From Nematostella vectensis (Eukaryota; Cnidaria; Anthozoa; Actiniaria; Edwardsiidae), in assembly GCF_932526225.1 (NCBI RefSeq), contig NC_064036.1, forward strand, positions 19,740,953-19,804,952: a stretch of DNA of 64,000 bases, in the 5' to 3' direction. The position numbers and the translations under genes were made by a program. Below the pieces are notes generated by a model. The model did not search any database and had not been told where the DNA came from. It was given only the letters and a program-made list of their open reading frames with translations. Positions 1 through 12,487 of this stretch are shown one piece after another. The first letter of the stretch is position 1. Each line of letters begins with the position of its first letter.

Positions 1-23
1 CTAGAGACCATTTTACCACCATT

Positions 24-105
24 GTGTGAAAAAACCATTTTACCACCATTATGCATAGAGACCATTTTACCACCATTGTGTATAGAGACCATTTTACCAC
101 CATTA
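24..105 (+). repeat. Three-monomer cassette GAAAA(A/G) - GCATAG - GTATAG (first of many)
   Basis: A GTGTGAAAA-type monomer is followed by a GCATAGAG-type monomer and then a GTATAGAG-type monomer. The same order recurs through the window, for example near 3,370-3,430, 5,800-5,855, 7,080-7,145, 10,560-10,625, 28,510-28,570, 36,065-36,125, 44,330-44,390 and 61,975-62,030. GCATAGAG units nearly always follow a GAAAAG unit. The first copy carries a G-to-A change (GAAAAAACC) that is also seen near 26,612, 33,683 and 48,932. Confidence 0.85.
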
Positions 106-644
106 TGTCTAGAGACCATTTTACCACCATTATGTCTAGAGACCATTTTACCACCATTGTGTCTAGAGACCATTTTACCACCATTATGTCTAGAGACCAT
201 TTACCACCATTGTGTCTAGAGACCATTTTACCACCATTATGTCTAGAGACCATTTTACCACCATTGTGTGAAAAGACCATTTTACCACCATTATGTCTAG
301 AGACCATTTTACCACCATTATGTCTAGAGACCATTTTACCACCATTATGTCTAGAGACCATTTACCACCATTGTGTGAAAAGACCATTTTACCACCATTA
401 TGTCTAGAGACCATTTTACCACCATTGTGTGAAAAGACCATTTTACCACTATTATGTCTAGAGACCATTTTACCACCATTGTTTGCAAAGACCATTTTAC
501 CACCATTATGCATAGAGACCATTTTACCACCATTGTGTATAGAGACCATTTTACCACCATTATGTCTAGAGACCATTTTACCACCATTATGTCTAGAGAC
601 CATTTTACCACCATTGTGTCTAGAGACCATTTTACCACCATTAT

Positions 645-765
645 GTCTAGTGACCATTTTACCACCATTATGTCTAGTGACCATTTTACCACCATTGTGT
701 CTAGAGACCATTTTACCACCATTATGTCTAGTGACCATTTTACCACCATTATGTCTAGTGACCAT
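645..765 (+). repeat. Run of GTCTAGTG-type monomers
   Basis: GTCTAGTG units cluster here, interrupted by ordinary GTCTAGAG units. An A-to-T change destroys the TCTAGA palindrome in these units. The matching run lies at about 49,548-49,668, offset 48,903, where one unit has gained TTACAACC (near 49,563). Clusters like this indicate local spread of one variant. Confidence 0.8.
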
Positions 766-779
766 TTTACCACCATTAT

Positions 780-806
780 GTCTAGAGACCATTTTACCAC
801 CATTAT
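780..806 (+). repeat. Reference 27-bp monomer (main GTCTAGAG type)
   Basis: This unit matches the majority form exactly and can serve as the phase reference. Bases 1-10 of the unit (GTCTAGAGAC) are an inverted repeat, GTCT-AG-AGAC, centred on a perfect TCTAGA palindrome. ACCATT occurs twice in the unit, at positions 9-14 and 20-25, an 11-bp offset that may reflect an older internal duplication. The T4 tract lies between these copies at positions 13-16. Confidence 0.9.
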
Positions 807-3097
807 GTCTAGAGACCATTTTACCACCATTATGTCTAGAGACCATTTTACCACCATTATGTCTAGAGACCATTTTACCACCATTATGTCTAAAGACCAT
901 TTTACCACCATTATGTCTAGAGACCATTTACCACCATAATGTCTAGAGACCATTTACCACCATTGTGTCTAGAGACCATTTTACCACCATTATGTCTAGA
1001 GACCATTTTACCACCATTATGTCTAGAGACTATTTTACCACCATTGTGTGAAAAGACCATTTTACCACCATTATGTATAGAGAACATTTTACCACCGTTA
1101 GCCTAGAGACCATTTTACCACCATTATGTCTAGAGACCATTTACCACCATTGTGTGAAAAGACCATTTTACCACCATTATGTCTAGAGACCATTTACCAC
1201 CATTGTGTGAAAAGACCATTTTACCACCATTATGTCTAGAGACCATTTTACCACCATTATGTCTAGAGACCATTTTACCACCATTGTGTGAAAAGACAAT
1301 TTTACCACCATTATGTCTAGAGACCATTTTACCACCATTATGTCTAGAGACCATTTTACCACCATTGTGTCTAGAGACCATTTTACCACCATTATGTCTA
1401 GAGACTATTTACCACCATTGTGTCTAGAGACCATTTTACCACCATTATGTCTAGAGACCATTTTACCACCATTGTGTGAAAAGACCATTTTACCACCATC
1501 ATGTCTAGAGACCATTTTACCACCATTATGTCTAGAGACCATTTACCACCATTGTGTGAAAAGACCATTTTACCACCATTATGTCTAGAGACCATTTACC
1601 ACCATTATGTCTAGAGACTATTTACCACCATTGTGTCTAGAGACCATTTTACCACCATTATGTCTAGAGACCATTTTACCACCATTATGTCTAGAGACCA
1701 TTTTACCACCATTATGTCTAGAGACCATTTACCACCATTGTGTCTAGAGACCATTTTACCACCATTATGTCTAGAGACCATTTTACCACCATTATGTCCA
1801 GAGACCATTTTACCACCATTATGTCTAGAGACCATTTTACCACCATTGTGTCTAGAGACCATTGACCACCATTGTGTCTAGAGACCATTTTACCACCATT
1901 GTGTAAAAAGACCATTTTACCACCATTATGTCTAGAGACCATTTTACCACCATTATGTCTAGAGACCATTTTACCACCATTGTGTGAAAAGACCATTTTA
2001 CCACCATTATGTCTAAAGACCATTTTACCACCATTGTGTGAAAAGACCATTTTATCACCATTATGCATAGAGACCATTTTACCACCATTATACCTAGAGA
2101 CCATTTTACAACCATTGTGTCTAGAGACCATTTTACAACCATTATGTCTAGAGACCATTTTACCACAATTGTGTGAAAAGACCATTTTACCACCATTATG
2201 TCTAGTGACCATTTTACCACCATTGTATGAAAAGACCATTTTACCACCATTATGCATAGGGACCATTTTACCACCATTATGTCTAGAGACCATTTTACAA
2301 CCATTGTGTCTAGAGACCATTTTACCACCATTGTGTGAAAAGACCATTTTACCACCATTATGCATAGAGACCATTTTATCACCATTATGTCTAAAGACCA
2401 TTTTACCACCATTATGTCTAGAGACCATTTTACAACCATTGTGTCTAGAGACCATTTTACCACCATTATGTCTATAGACCATTTACCACAATTATGTCTA
2501 AAGACCATTTTACCACCATTATGTCTAGAGACCATTTACCACCATTATGTCTAGAGACCATTACCACCATTATGTCTAGAGACCATTTACCACCATCATG
2601 TCTAGAGACCATTTACCACCATTATGTCTAGAGACCATTTACCACCATTGTGTCTAGAGACCATTTTACCACCATTATGTCTAGAGACCATTTTACCACC
2701 ATTATGTCTAGAGACCATTTTACCACCATTGTGTAAAAAGACCATTTTACCACCATTATGTCTAGAGACCATTTTACCACCATTATGTCTAGAGACCATT
2801 TTACCACCATTATGTCTAGAGACCATTTACCACCATTGTGTGAAAAGACCATTTTACCACCATTATGTCTAGAGACAATTTTACCACCATTGTGTGAAAA
2901 GACCATTTTACCACTATTATGTTTAGAGAACATTTTACCACCATTGTGTGAAAAGACCATTTTACCACCATTATGTCTAGAGACCATTTTACCACCATTA
3001 TGTCTAAAGACCATTTTACCACCATTGTGTGAAAAGACCATTTTACCACCATTGTGTGAAAAGACCATTTTACCACCATTATGCATAGAAACCATTT

Positions 3098-3110
3098 ACC
3101 ACTAGAGACC
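3098..3110 (+). repeat. Truncated monomer junction ACCACTAGAGACC (8 copies in window)
   Basis: Nine bases (CATTATGTC or equivalent) are missing between ACCAC and TAGAG, leaving a unit of about 17 bp after a GCATAG monomer and before a TTACAACC unit. The same junction occurs at 4,111, 14,915, 41,496, 42,509, 52,001, 53,014 and 60,286. All eight share their flanking order, so they descend from one deletion and were later copied as part of larger blocks. Confidence 0.9.
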
Positions 3111-4420
3111 ATTTTACAACCATTGTGTCTAGAGACCATTTTACCACCATTATGTCTAGAGACCATTTTACCACCATTATGTCTAAAGACCATTTTACCA
3201 CCATTATGTCTAGAGACCATTTTACCACCATTGTGTGAAAAGACCATTTTACCACCATTATGTCTAGAGACCATTTTACAACCATTGTGTCTAAAGACCA
3301 TTTACCACCATTATGTCTAGAGACCATTTTACCACCATTATGTCTAGAGACCATTTTACCACCATTGTGTGAAAATACCATTTTACCACCATTATGCATA
3401 GAGACCATTTTACCACCATTGTGTATAGAGACCATTTTACCACCATTATGTCTAGAGACCATTTTACCACCATTATGTCTAGAGACCATTTTACCACCAT
3501 TATGCATAGAGACCATTGACCAACATTGTGTCTAGAGACCATTTTACCACCATTGTGTGAAAAGAACATTTTACCACCATTACGTCTAGAGACCATTTTA
3601 CCACCATTATGTCTAGAGACCATTTTACCACCATTATGTCCAGAGACCATTTTACCACCATTATGTCTAGAGACCATTTTACCACCATTGTGTCTAGAGA
3701 CCATTGACCACCATTGTGTCTAGAGACCATTTTACCACTATTGTGTGAAAAGATCATTTTACCACCATTATGTCTAGAGACCATTTTACCTCCATTATGT
3801 CTAGAGACCATTTTACCACCATTGTGTGAAAATACCATTTTACCACCATTATGCATAGAGACCATTTTACCACCATTGTGTGAAAAGACCATTTTACCAC
3901 CATTATGTCTAGAGACCATTTTACCACCATTGTGTGAAAAGACCATTTTACCACCATTATGTCTAGAGACCATTTTACAACCATTATGTCTAAAGACCAT
4001 TTTACCACCATTGTGTGAAAAGACCATTTTACCACCATTATGTCTAGAGACCATTTTACCACCATTGTGTGAAAAGACCATTTTACCACCATTATGCATA
4101 GAGACCATTTACCACTAGAGACCATTTTACAACCATTGTGTCTAGAGACCATTTTACCACCATTATGTCTAGAGACCATTTTACCACCATTATGTCTAGA
4201 GACCATTTTACCACCATTATGTCTAGAGACCATTTTACCACCATTATGTCTAGAGACCATTTTACCACCATTACGTCTAGAGACCATTTTACAACCATTG
4301 TGTCTAAAGACCATTTACCACCATTATGTCTAGAGACCATTTTACCACCATTGTTTGAAAATACCATTTTACCACCATTATGCATAGAGACCATTTTACC
4401 ACCATTGTGTATAGAGACCA

Positions 4421-4433
4421 TTTTACCTCATTA
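4421..4433 (+). repeat. 25-bp monomer with TTACCTCATT (5 copies in window)
   Basis: A GTATAGAG-type monomer has ACCTCATT in place of ACCACCATT, losing two bases. Copies occur near 15,225, 42,819, 53,324 and 60,596, each about 65 bp before the start of a 3,479-bp-type block. It is a useful marker for the left edge of that block. Confidence 0.88.
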
Positions 4434-7264
4434 TGTCTAGAGACCATTTTACCACCATTATGTCTAGAGACCATTTTACCACCATTATGCATAGAGACCA
4501 TTGACCAACATTGTGTCTAGAGACCATTTTACCACCATTGTGTGAAAAGAACATTTTACCACCATTACGTCTAGAGACCATTTTACCACCATTATGTCTA
4601 GAGACCATTTTACCACCATTATGTCCAGAGACCATTTTACCACCATTATGTCTAGAGACCATTTTACCACCATTGTGTCTAGAGACCAATGACCACCATT
4701 GTGTCTAGAGACCATTTTACCACCATTGTGTGAAAAGATCATTTCACCACCATTACGTCTAGAGACCATTTTACCACTATTATGTCTAGAGACCATTTTA
4801 CCACCATTGTGTGAAAAGACCATTTTACCACCATTATGTCTAGTGACCATTTTACCACCATTATGTCTAGTGCCCATTTTACCACCATTGTGTGAAAAGA
4901 CCATTTTACCACCATTATGCATAGAGACCATTTTACCACCATTATGCCTAGAGACCATTTTACAACCATTGTGTCTAGAGACCATTTCACAACCATTATG
5001 TCTAGAGACCATTTTACCACCATTGTGTGAAAAGACCATTTTACCACCATTATGTCTAGTGACCATTTTACCACCATTGTGTGAAAAGACCATTTTACCA
5101 CCATTATGCATAGGGACCATTTTACCACCATTATGTCTAGAGACCATTTTACAACCATTGTGTCTAGAGACCATTTTACCACCATTGTGTGAAAAGACCA
5201 TTTTACCACCATTATGCATAGAGACCATTTTACCACCATTATGTCTAGAGACCATTTACCACCATTATGTCTAGAGATCATTACCACCATTATGTCTAAA
5301 GACCATTTACCACCATTATGTCTAGAGACCATTTACCACCAATATGTCTAGAGACCATTTACCACCATTGTGTCTAGAGACCATTTTACCACCATTATGT
5401 CTAGAGACCATTTTACCACCATTATGTCTAGAGACCATTTTACCACCATTGTGTGAAAAGACCATTTTACCACCATTATGTCTAGAGACCATTTTACCAC
5501 CATTATGTCTAGAGACCATTTTACCACCATTATGTCTAGAGACCATTTACCACCATTGTGTGAAAAGACCATTTTACCACCATTATGTCTAGAGACCATT
5601 TACCACCATTATGTCTAGAGACCATTTTACCACCATTGTGTGAAAAGACCATTTTACCACCAATATGTCTAGAGACCATTTACCACCATTGTGTGAAAAG
5701 ACCATTTTACCACCATTATGTCTAGAGACCGTTTACCACCATTATGTCTAGAGACCATTTACCACCATTATGTCTAGAGACCATTTTACCACCATTGTGT
5801 GAAAAGACCATTTTACCACCATTATGCATAGAGACCATTTTACCACCATTGTGTATAGAGACCATTTTACCACCATTATGTCTAGAGACCATTTTACCAC
5901 CATTATGTCTAGAGACCATTTTACCACCATTGTGTCTAGAGACAATTTTACCACCATTATGTATAGAGACCATTTTACCACCATTATGTCTAGAGACCAT
6001 TTTACCACCATTATGTCTAGAGATTATTTTACCACCATTGTGTCTAGAGACCATTTTACCACCATTATGTCTAGAGACCATTTACCACCATTGTGTCTAG
6101 AGACCATTTTACCACCATTATGTCTAGAGACCATTTTACCACCATTGTGTGAAAAGACCATTTTACCACCATTATGTCTAGAGACCATTTTACCACCATT
6201 ATGTCTAGAGACCATTTACCACCATTGTGTGAAAAGACCATTTTACCACCATTATGTCTAGAGACCATTTACCACCATTATGTCTAGAGACTATTTACCA
6301 CCATTGTGTCTAGAGACCATTTTACCACCATTATGTCTAGAGACCATTTTACCACCATTGTGTGAAAAGACCATTTTACCACCATTATGTCTAGAGACCA
6401 TTTTACCACCATTATGTCTAGAGACCATTTTACCACTATTATGTCTAGAGACCATTTACCACCATTGTGTGAAAAGACCATTTTACCACCATTATGTCTG
6501 GAGACCATTTTACCACCATTGTGTCTAGAGACCATTTTACCACCATTATGTCTAGAGACCATTTACCACCATTGTGTCTAGAGACCATTTGACCACCATT
6601 ATGTCTAGAGACCATTTTACGACCATTGTGTGAAAAGACCATTTTACCACCATTATGTCTAGAGACCATTTTACCACCATTATGTCTAGAGACCATTTTA
6701 CCACCATTATGTCTAGAGACCATTTACCACCATTGTGTGAAAAGACCATTTTACCACCATTATGTCTAGAGACCATTTACCACCATTATGTCTAGAGACT
6801 ATTTACCACCATTGTGTCTAGAGACCATTTTACCACCATTATGTCTAGAGACCATTTTACCACCATTGTGTGAAAAACCATTTTACCACCATTATGTCTA
6901 GAGACAATTTTACCACCATTATGTCTAGAGACCATTTACCACTATTGTGTGAAAAGACCATTTTACCACCATTATGTCTAGAGACCATTTACCACCATTA
7001 TGTCTAGAGACTATTTACCACCATTATGTCTAGAGATTATTTACCACCATTATGTCTAGAGACCATTTTACCACCATTGTGTGAAAAGACCATTTTACCA
7101 CCATTATGCATAGAGACCATTTTACCACCATTGTGTATAGAGACCATTTTACCACCATTATGTCTAGAGACCATTTTACCACCATTATGTCTAGAGACCA
7201 TTTTACCACCATTGTGTCTAGAGACCATTTTACCACCATTATGTCTAGTGACCATTTTACCACC

Positions 7265-7281
7265 ATTATTTTTTAGTGACC
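7265..7281 (+). repeat. T6 monomer marker ATTATTTTTTAGTGACC (7 copies)
   Basis: GTC of a GTCTAGTG monomer is replaced by T-rich sequence, giving a T6 run before AGTGACC. The same unit recurs near 10,744, 18,042, 22,186, 45,796, 56,115 and 63,440, once per 3,479-type block. It identifies each block copy without ambiguity. Confidence 0.92.
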
Positions 7282-7666
7282 ATTTTACCACCATTGTGTC
7301 TAGAGACCATTTTACCACCATTATGTCTAGTGACCATTTTACCACCATTATGTCTAGAGACCATTTTACCACCATTATGTCTAGAGACCATTTTACCACT
7401 ATTGTGTCTAGAGACCATTTTACCACCATTATGTCTAGAGACCATTTTACCACCATTATGTCTAAAGACCATTTTACCACCATTATGTCTAGAGACCATT
7501 TACCACCATTATGTCTAGAGACCATTTACCACCATTGTGTCTAGAGACCATTTTACCACCATTATGTCTAGAGACCATTTTACCACCATTATGTCTAGAG
7601 ACCATTTTACCACCATTGTGTGAAAAGACCATTTTACCACCATTATGTATAGAGACCATTTTACCA

Positions 7667-7679
7667 CCGTTAGTCTAGA
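7667..7679 (+). repeat. CCGTTAGTCTAGA monomer variant
   Basis: A unit ending CCGTTAG in place of CCATTATG is one base shorter than normal. It introduces one of the few CpG sites. Equivalent units lie near 11,146, 18,444, 22,588, 46,198, 56,517 and 63,842. A relative with CCGTTAGCC occurs at 1,095 and 49,998. Confidence 0.85.
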
Positions 7680-7963
7680 GACCATTTTACCATTATTATG
7701 TCTAGAGACCATTTACCACCATTGTGTGAAAAGACCTTTTTACCACCATTATGTCTAGAGACCATTTACCACCATTGTGTGAAAAGACCATTTTACCACC
7801 ATTATGTCTAGAGACCATTTTACCACCATTATGTCTAGAGACCATTTTACCACCATTGTGTGAAAAGACAATTTTACCACCATTATGTCTAGAGACCATT
7901 TTACCACCATTATGTCTAGAGACCATTTTACCACCATTGTGTCTAGAGACCATTTTACCACCA

Positions 7964-10900
7964 TTATGCATAGAGACCATTGACCAACATTGTGTCTAGA
8001 GACCATTTTACCACCATTGTGTGAAAAGAACATTTTACCACCATTACGTCTAGAGACCATTTTACCACCATTATGTCTAGAGACCATTTTACCACCATTA
8101 TGTCCAGAGACCATTTTACCACCATTATGTCTAGAGACCATTTTACCACCATTGTGTCTAGAGACCAATGACCACCATTGTGTCTAGAGACCATTTTACC
8201 ACCATTGTGTGAAAAGATCATTTCACCACCATTACGTCTAGAGACCATTTTACCACTATTATGTCTAGAGACCATTTTACCACCATTGTGTGAAAAGACC
8301 ATTTTACCACCATTATGTCTAGTGACCATTTTACCACCATTATGTCTAGTGCCCATTTTACCACCATTGTGTGAAAAGACCATTTTACCACCATTATGCA
8401 TAGAGACCATTTTACCACCATTATGCCTAGAGACCATTTTACAACCATTGTGTCTAGAGACCATTTTACAACCATTATGTCTAGAGACCATTTTACCACC
8501 ATTGTGTGAAAAGACCATTTTACCACCATTATGTCTAGTGACCATTTTACCACCATTGTGTGAAAAGACCATTTTACCACCATTATGCATAGGGACCATT
8601 TTACCACCATTATGTCTAGAGACCATTTTACAACCATTGTGTCTAGAGACCATTTTACCACCATTGTGTGAAAAGACCATTTTACCACCATTATGCATAG
8701 AGACCATTTTACCACCATTATGTCTAGAGACCATTTACCACCATTATGTCTAGAGATCATTACCACCATTATGTCTAAAGACCATTTACCACCATTATGT
8801 CTAGAGACCATTTACCACCAATATGTCTAGAGACCATTTACCACCATTGTGTCTAGAGACCATTTTACCACCATTATGTCTAGAGACCATTTTACCACCA
8901 TTATGTCTAGAGACCATTTTACCACCATTGTGTGAAAAGACCATTTTACCACCATTATGTCTAGAGACCATTTTACCACCATTATGTCTAGAGACCATTT
9001 TACCACCATTATGTCTAGAGACCATTTACCACCATTGTGTGAAAAGACCATTTTACCACCATTATGTCTAGAGACCATTTACCACCATTATGTCTAGAGA
9101 CCATTTTACCACCATTGTGTGAAAAGACCATTTTACCACCAATATGTCTAGAGACCATTTACCACCATTGTGTGAAAAGACCATTTTACATCCATTATGT
9201 CTAGAGACCGTTTACCACCATTATGTCTAGAGACCATTTACCACCATTATGTCTAGAGACCATTTTACCACCATTGTGTGAAAAGACCATTTTACCACCA
9301 TTATGCATAGAGACCATTTTACCACCATTGTGTATAGAGACCATTTTACCACCATTATGTCTAGAGACCATTTTACCACCATTATGTCTAGAGACCATTT
9401 TACCACCATTGTGTCTAGAGACAATTTTACCACCATTATGTATAGAGACCATTTTACCACCATTATGTCTAGAGACCATTTTACCACCATTATGTCTAGA
9501 GATTATTTTACCACCATTGTGTCTAGAGACCATTTTACCACCATTATGTCTAGAGACCATTTACCACCATTGTGTCTAGAGACCATTTTACCACCATTAT
9601 GTCTAGAGACCATTTTACCACCATTGTGTGAAAAGACCATTTTACCACCATTATGTCTAGAGACCATTTTACCACCATTATGTCTAGAGACCATTTACCA
9701 CCATTGTGTGAAAAGACCATTTTACCACCATTATGTCTAGAGACCATTTACCACCATTATGTCTAGAGACTATTTACCACCATTGTGTCTAGAGACCATT
9801 TTACCACCATTATGTCTAGAGACCATTTTACCACCATTGTGTGAAAAGACCATTTTACCACCATTATGTCTAGAGACCATTTTACCACCATTATGTCTAG
9901 AGACCATTTTACCACTATTATGTCTAGAGACCATTTACCACCATTGTGTGAAAAGACCATTTTACCACCATTATGTCTGGAGACCATTTTACCACCATTG
10001 TGTCTAGAGACCATTTTACCACCATTATGTCTAGAGACCATTTACCACCATTGTGTCTAGAGACCATTTGACCACCATTATGTCTAGAGACCATTTTACG
10101 ACCATTGTGTGAAAAGACCATTTTACCACCATTATGTCTAGAGACCATTTTACCACCATTATGTCTAGAGACCATTTTACCACCATTATGTCTAGAGACC
10201 ATTTACCACCATTGTGTGAAAAGACCATTTTACCACCATTATGTCTAGAGACCATTTACCACCATTATGTCTAGAGACTATTTACCACCATTGTGTCTAG
10301 AGACCATTTTACCACCATTATGTCTAGAGACCATTTTACCACCATTGTGTGAAAAACCATTTTACCACCATTATGTCTAGAGACAATTTTACCACCATTA
10401 TGTCTAGAGACCATTTACCACTATTGTGTGAAAAGACCATTTTACCACCATTATGTCTAGAGACCATTTACCACCATTATGTCTAGAGACTATTTACCAC
10501 CATTATGTCTAGAGATTATTTACCACCATTATGTCTAGAGACCATTTTACCACCATTGTGTGAAAAGACCATTTTACCACCATTATGCATAGAGACCATT
10601 TTACCACCATTGTGTATAGAGACCATTTTACCACCATTATGTCTAGAGACCATTTTACCACCATTATGTCTAGAGACCATTTTACCACCATTGTGTCTAG
10701 AGACCATTTTACCACCATTATGTCTAGTGACCATTTTACCACCATTATTTTTTAGTGACCATTTTACCACCATTGTGTCTAGAGACCATTTTACCACCAT
10801 TATGTCTAGTGACCATTTTACCACCATTATGTCTAGAGACCATTTTACCACCATTATGTCTAGAGACCATTTTACCACTATTGTGTCTAGAGACCATTTT

Positions 10901-11442
10901 ACCACCATTATGTCTAGAGACCATTTTACCACCATTATGTCTAAAGACCATTTTACCACCATTATGTCTAGAGACCATTTACCACCATTATGTCTAGAGA
11001 CCATTTACCACCATTGTGTCTAGAGACCATTTTACCACCATTATGTCTAGAGACCATTTTACCACCATTATGTCTAGAGACCATTTTACCACCATTGTGT
11101 GAAAAGACCATTTTACCACCATTATGTATAGAGACCATTTTACCACCGTTAGTCTAGAGACCATTTTACCATTATTATGTCTAGAGACCATTTACCACCA
11201 TTGTGTGAAAAGACCTTTTTACCACCATTATGTCTAGAGACCATTTACCACCATTGTGTGAAAAGACCATTTTACCACCATTATGTCTAGAGACCATTTT
11301 ACCACCATTATGTCTAGAGACCATTTTACCACCATTGTGTGAAAAGACAATTTTACCACCATTATGTCTAGAGACCATTTTACCACCATTATGTCTAGAG
11401 ACCATTTTACCACCATTGTGTCTAGAGACCATTTTACCACCA
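7964..11442 (+). repeat. 3,479-bp block, copy 2 (tandem)
   Basis: This is a tandem copy of 4,485-7,963 in the same orientation. The corresponding right-hand region (53.4-56.8 kb) has only one copy, and the offset between the halves drops by exactly 3,479 (48,850 to 45,371) across it. The join lies within about 7,940-7,968, where an ordinary monomer is followed by GCATAG instead of the GTCTAG seen at the end of copy 2. Confidence 0.88.
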
Positions 11443-12487
11443 TTATGTCTAGAGACCATTTACCACCATTGTGTCTAGAGACCATTTTACCACCATTATG
11501 TCTAGAGACCATTTTACCACCATTGTGTGAAAAGACCATTTTACCACCATTATGTCTAGAGACAATTTTACCACCATTATGTCTAGAGACCATTTACCAC
11601 CATTGTGTGAAAGGACCATTTTACCACCATTATGTCTTGAGACCATTTACCACCATTATGTCTAGAGACTATTTACCACCATTGTGTTTAGAGACCATTT
11701 TACCACCATTATGTCTAGAGACCATTTTACCACCATTATGTCTAGAGACCATTTTACCACCACTATGTCTAGAGACCATTTACCACCATTGTGTGAGACC
11801 ATTTTACCACCATTATGTCTAGAGACCATTTTACCACCATTGTGTGAAAAGACCATTTTACCACCATTATGTCTAGAGACCATTTTACCACCATTATGTC
11901 TAGAGACCATTTACCACCATTGTGTGAAAAGGCCATTTTACCACCATTATGTCTAGAGACCATTTTACCACCATTGTGTCTAGAGACCATTTTACCACAA
12001 TTATGTCTAGAGACCATTTACCACCATTGTGTCTAGAGAACATTTTACCACCATTATGTCTAGAGACCATTTTACCACCATTGTGTGAAAAGACAATTTT
12101 ACCACCATTATGTCTAAAGACCATTTTACCACCATTATGTCTAGAGACCATTTTACCACCATTATGTCTAGAGACAATTTACCACCATTGTGTGAAAAGA
12201 CCATTTTACCACCATTATGTCTAGAGACCATTTTACCACCATTATGTCTAGAGACTATTTACCACCATTGTGTCTAGAGACCATTTTACCACCATTATGT
12301 CTAGAGACCATTTTACCACCATTGTGTGAAAAGACCATTTTACCACCATTATCTCTAGAGACCATTTTACCACCATTATGTCTAGAGACCATTTTACCAC
12401 CATTATGTATAGAGACCATTTACCACCATTGTGTGAAAAGACCATTTTACCAGCATTATGTCTAGAGACCATTTACCACCATTATGT
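11443..12487 (+). repeat. Segment with GTGTGAGACC and AAAAGGCC markers
   Basis: This stretch follows the second 3,479-bp block. It contains GAAAGGACC near 11,610, GTGTTTAGAG near 11,685, CCACTATG near 11,761, the 24-bp GTGTGAGACC unit at 11,791 and AAAAGGCC near 11,930. Corresponding stretches lie at about 18,741-19,370 (then interrupted), 22,885-23,929, 30,111-31,000, 46,495-47,440 and 56,814-57,858. Confidence 0.85.
11791..11800 (+). repeat. 24-bp monomer GTGTGAGACC (6 copies)
   Basis: A GTGTGAAAAGACC unit has lost three bases, giving GTGTGAGACC. Other copies are at 19,089, 23,233, 30,304, 46,843 and 57,162. All sit in the same monomer context and mark one block type. Confidence 0.92.

Larger units (their letters stand above)
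1..4484 (+). repeat. Left segment; matches 48,904-53,387
   Basis: This stretch aligns with 48,904-53,387 at a constant offset of 48,903 bp, with only scattered substitutions. It starts with the GAAAAAACC cassette, has a run of GTCTAGTG monomers around 645-765, a rare CCGTTAGCC unit near 1,095, a group rich in TTACAACC and GTCTAAAG units around 2,030-2,500, and two truncated units at 3,098 and 4,111. Bases 1 to about 445 also match 26,583-27,027. The part from about 2,300 to 4,484 also matches about 40,700-42,882 (offset 38,425 and then 38,398). No gene is present. Confidence 0.85.
4485..7963 (+). repeat. 3,479-bp block, copy 1
   Basis: This block of about 129 monomers is followed directly by a second copy at offset 3,479. 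It begins at a GCATAG monomer leading into TTGACCAACATTG and has CAATGACCACC near 4,687, GATCATTTCACC near 4,737, GATCATTACC near 5,277 and the T6 unit at 7,265. Visible differences from copy 2 are few: C at 4,988 against T at 8,467, and CAC at 5,711-5,713 against ATC at 9,190-9,192. Related blocks begin at 15,289, 19,406, 42,883, 53,388 and 60,660. Confidence 0.88.

Noticed and set aside
7265-7281. T6 run as an RNA polymerase III terminator or intrinsic terminator
   Set aside because: There is no A/B box or tRNA-like sequence upstream and no GC-rich hairpin; it is a monomer variant copied with its block.
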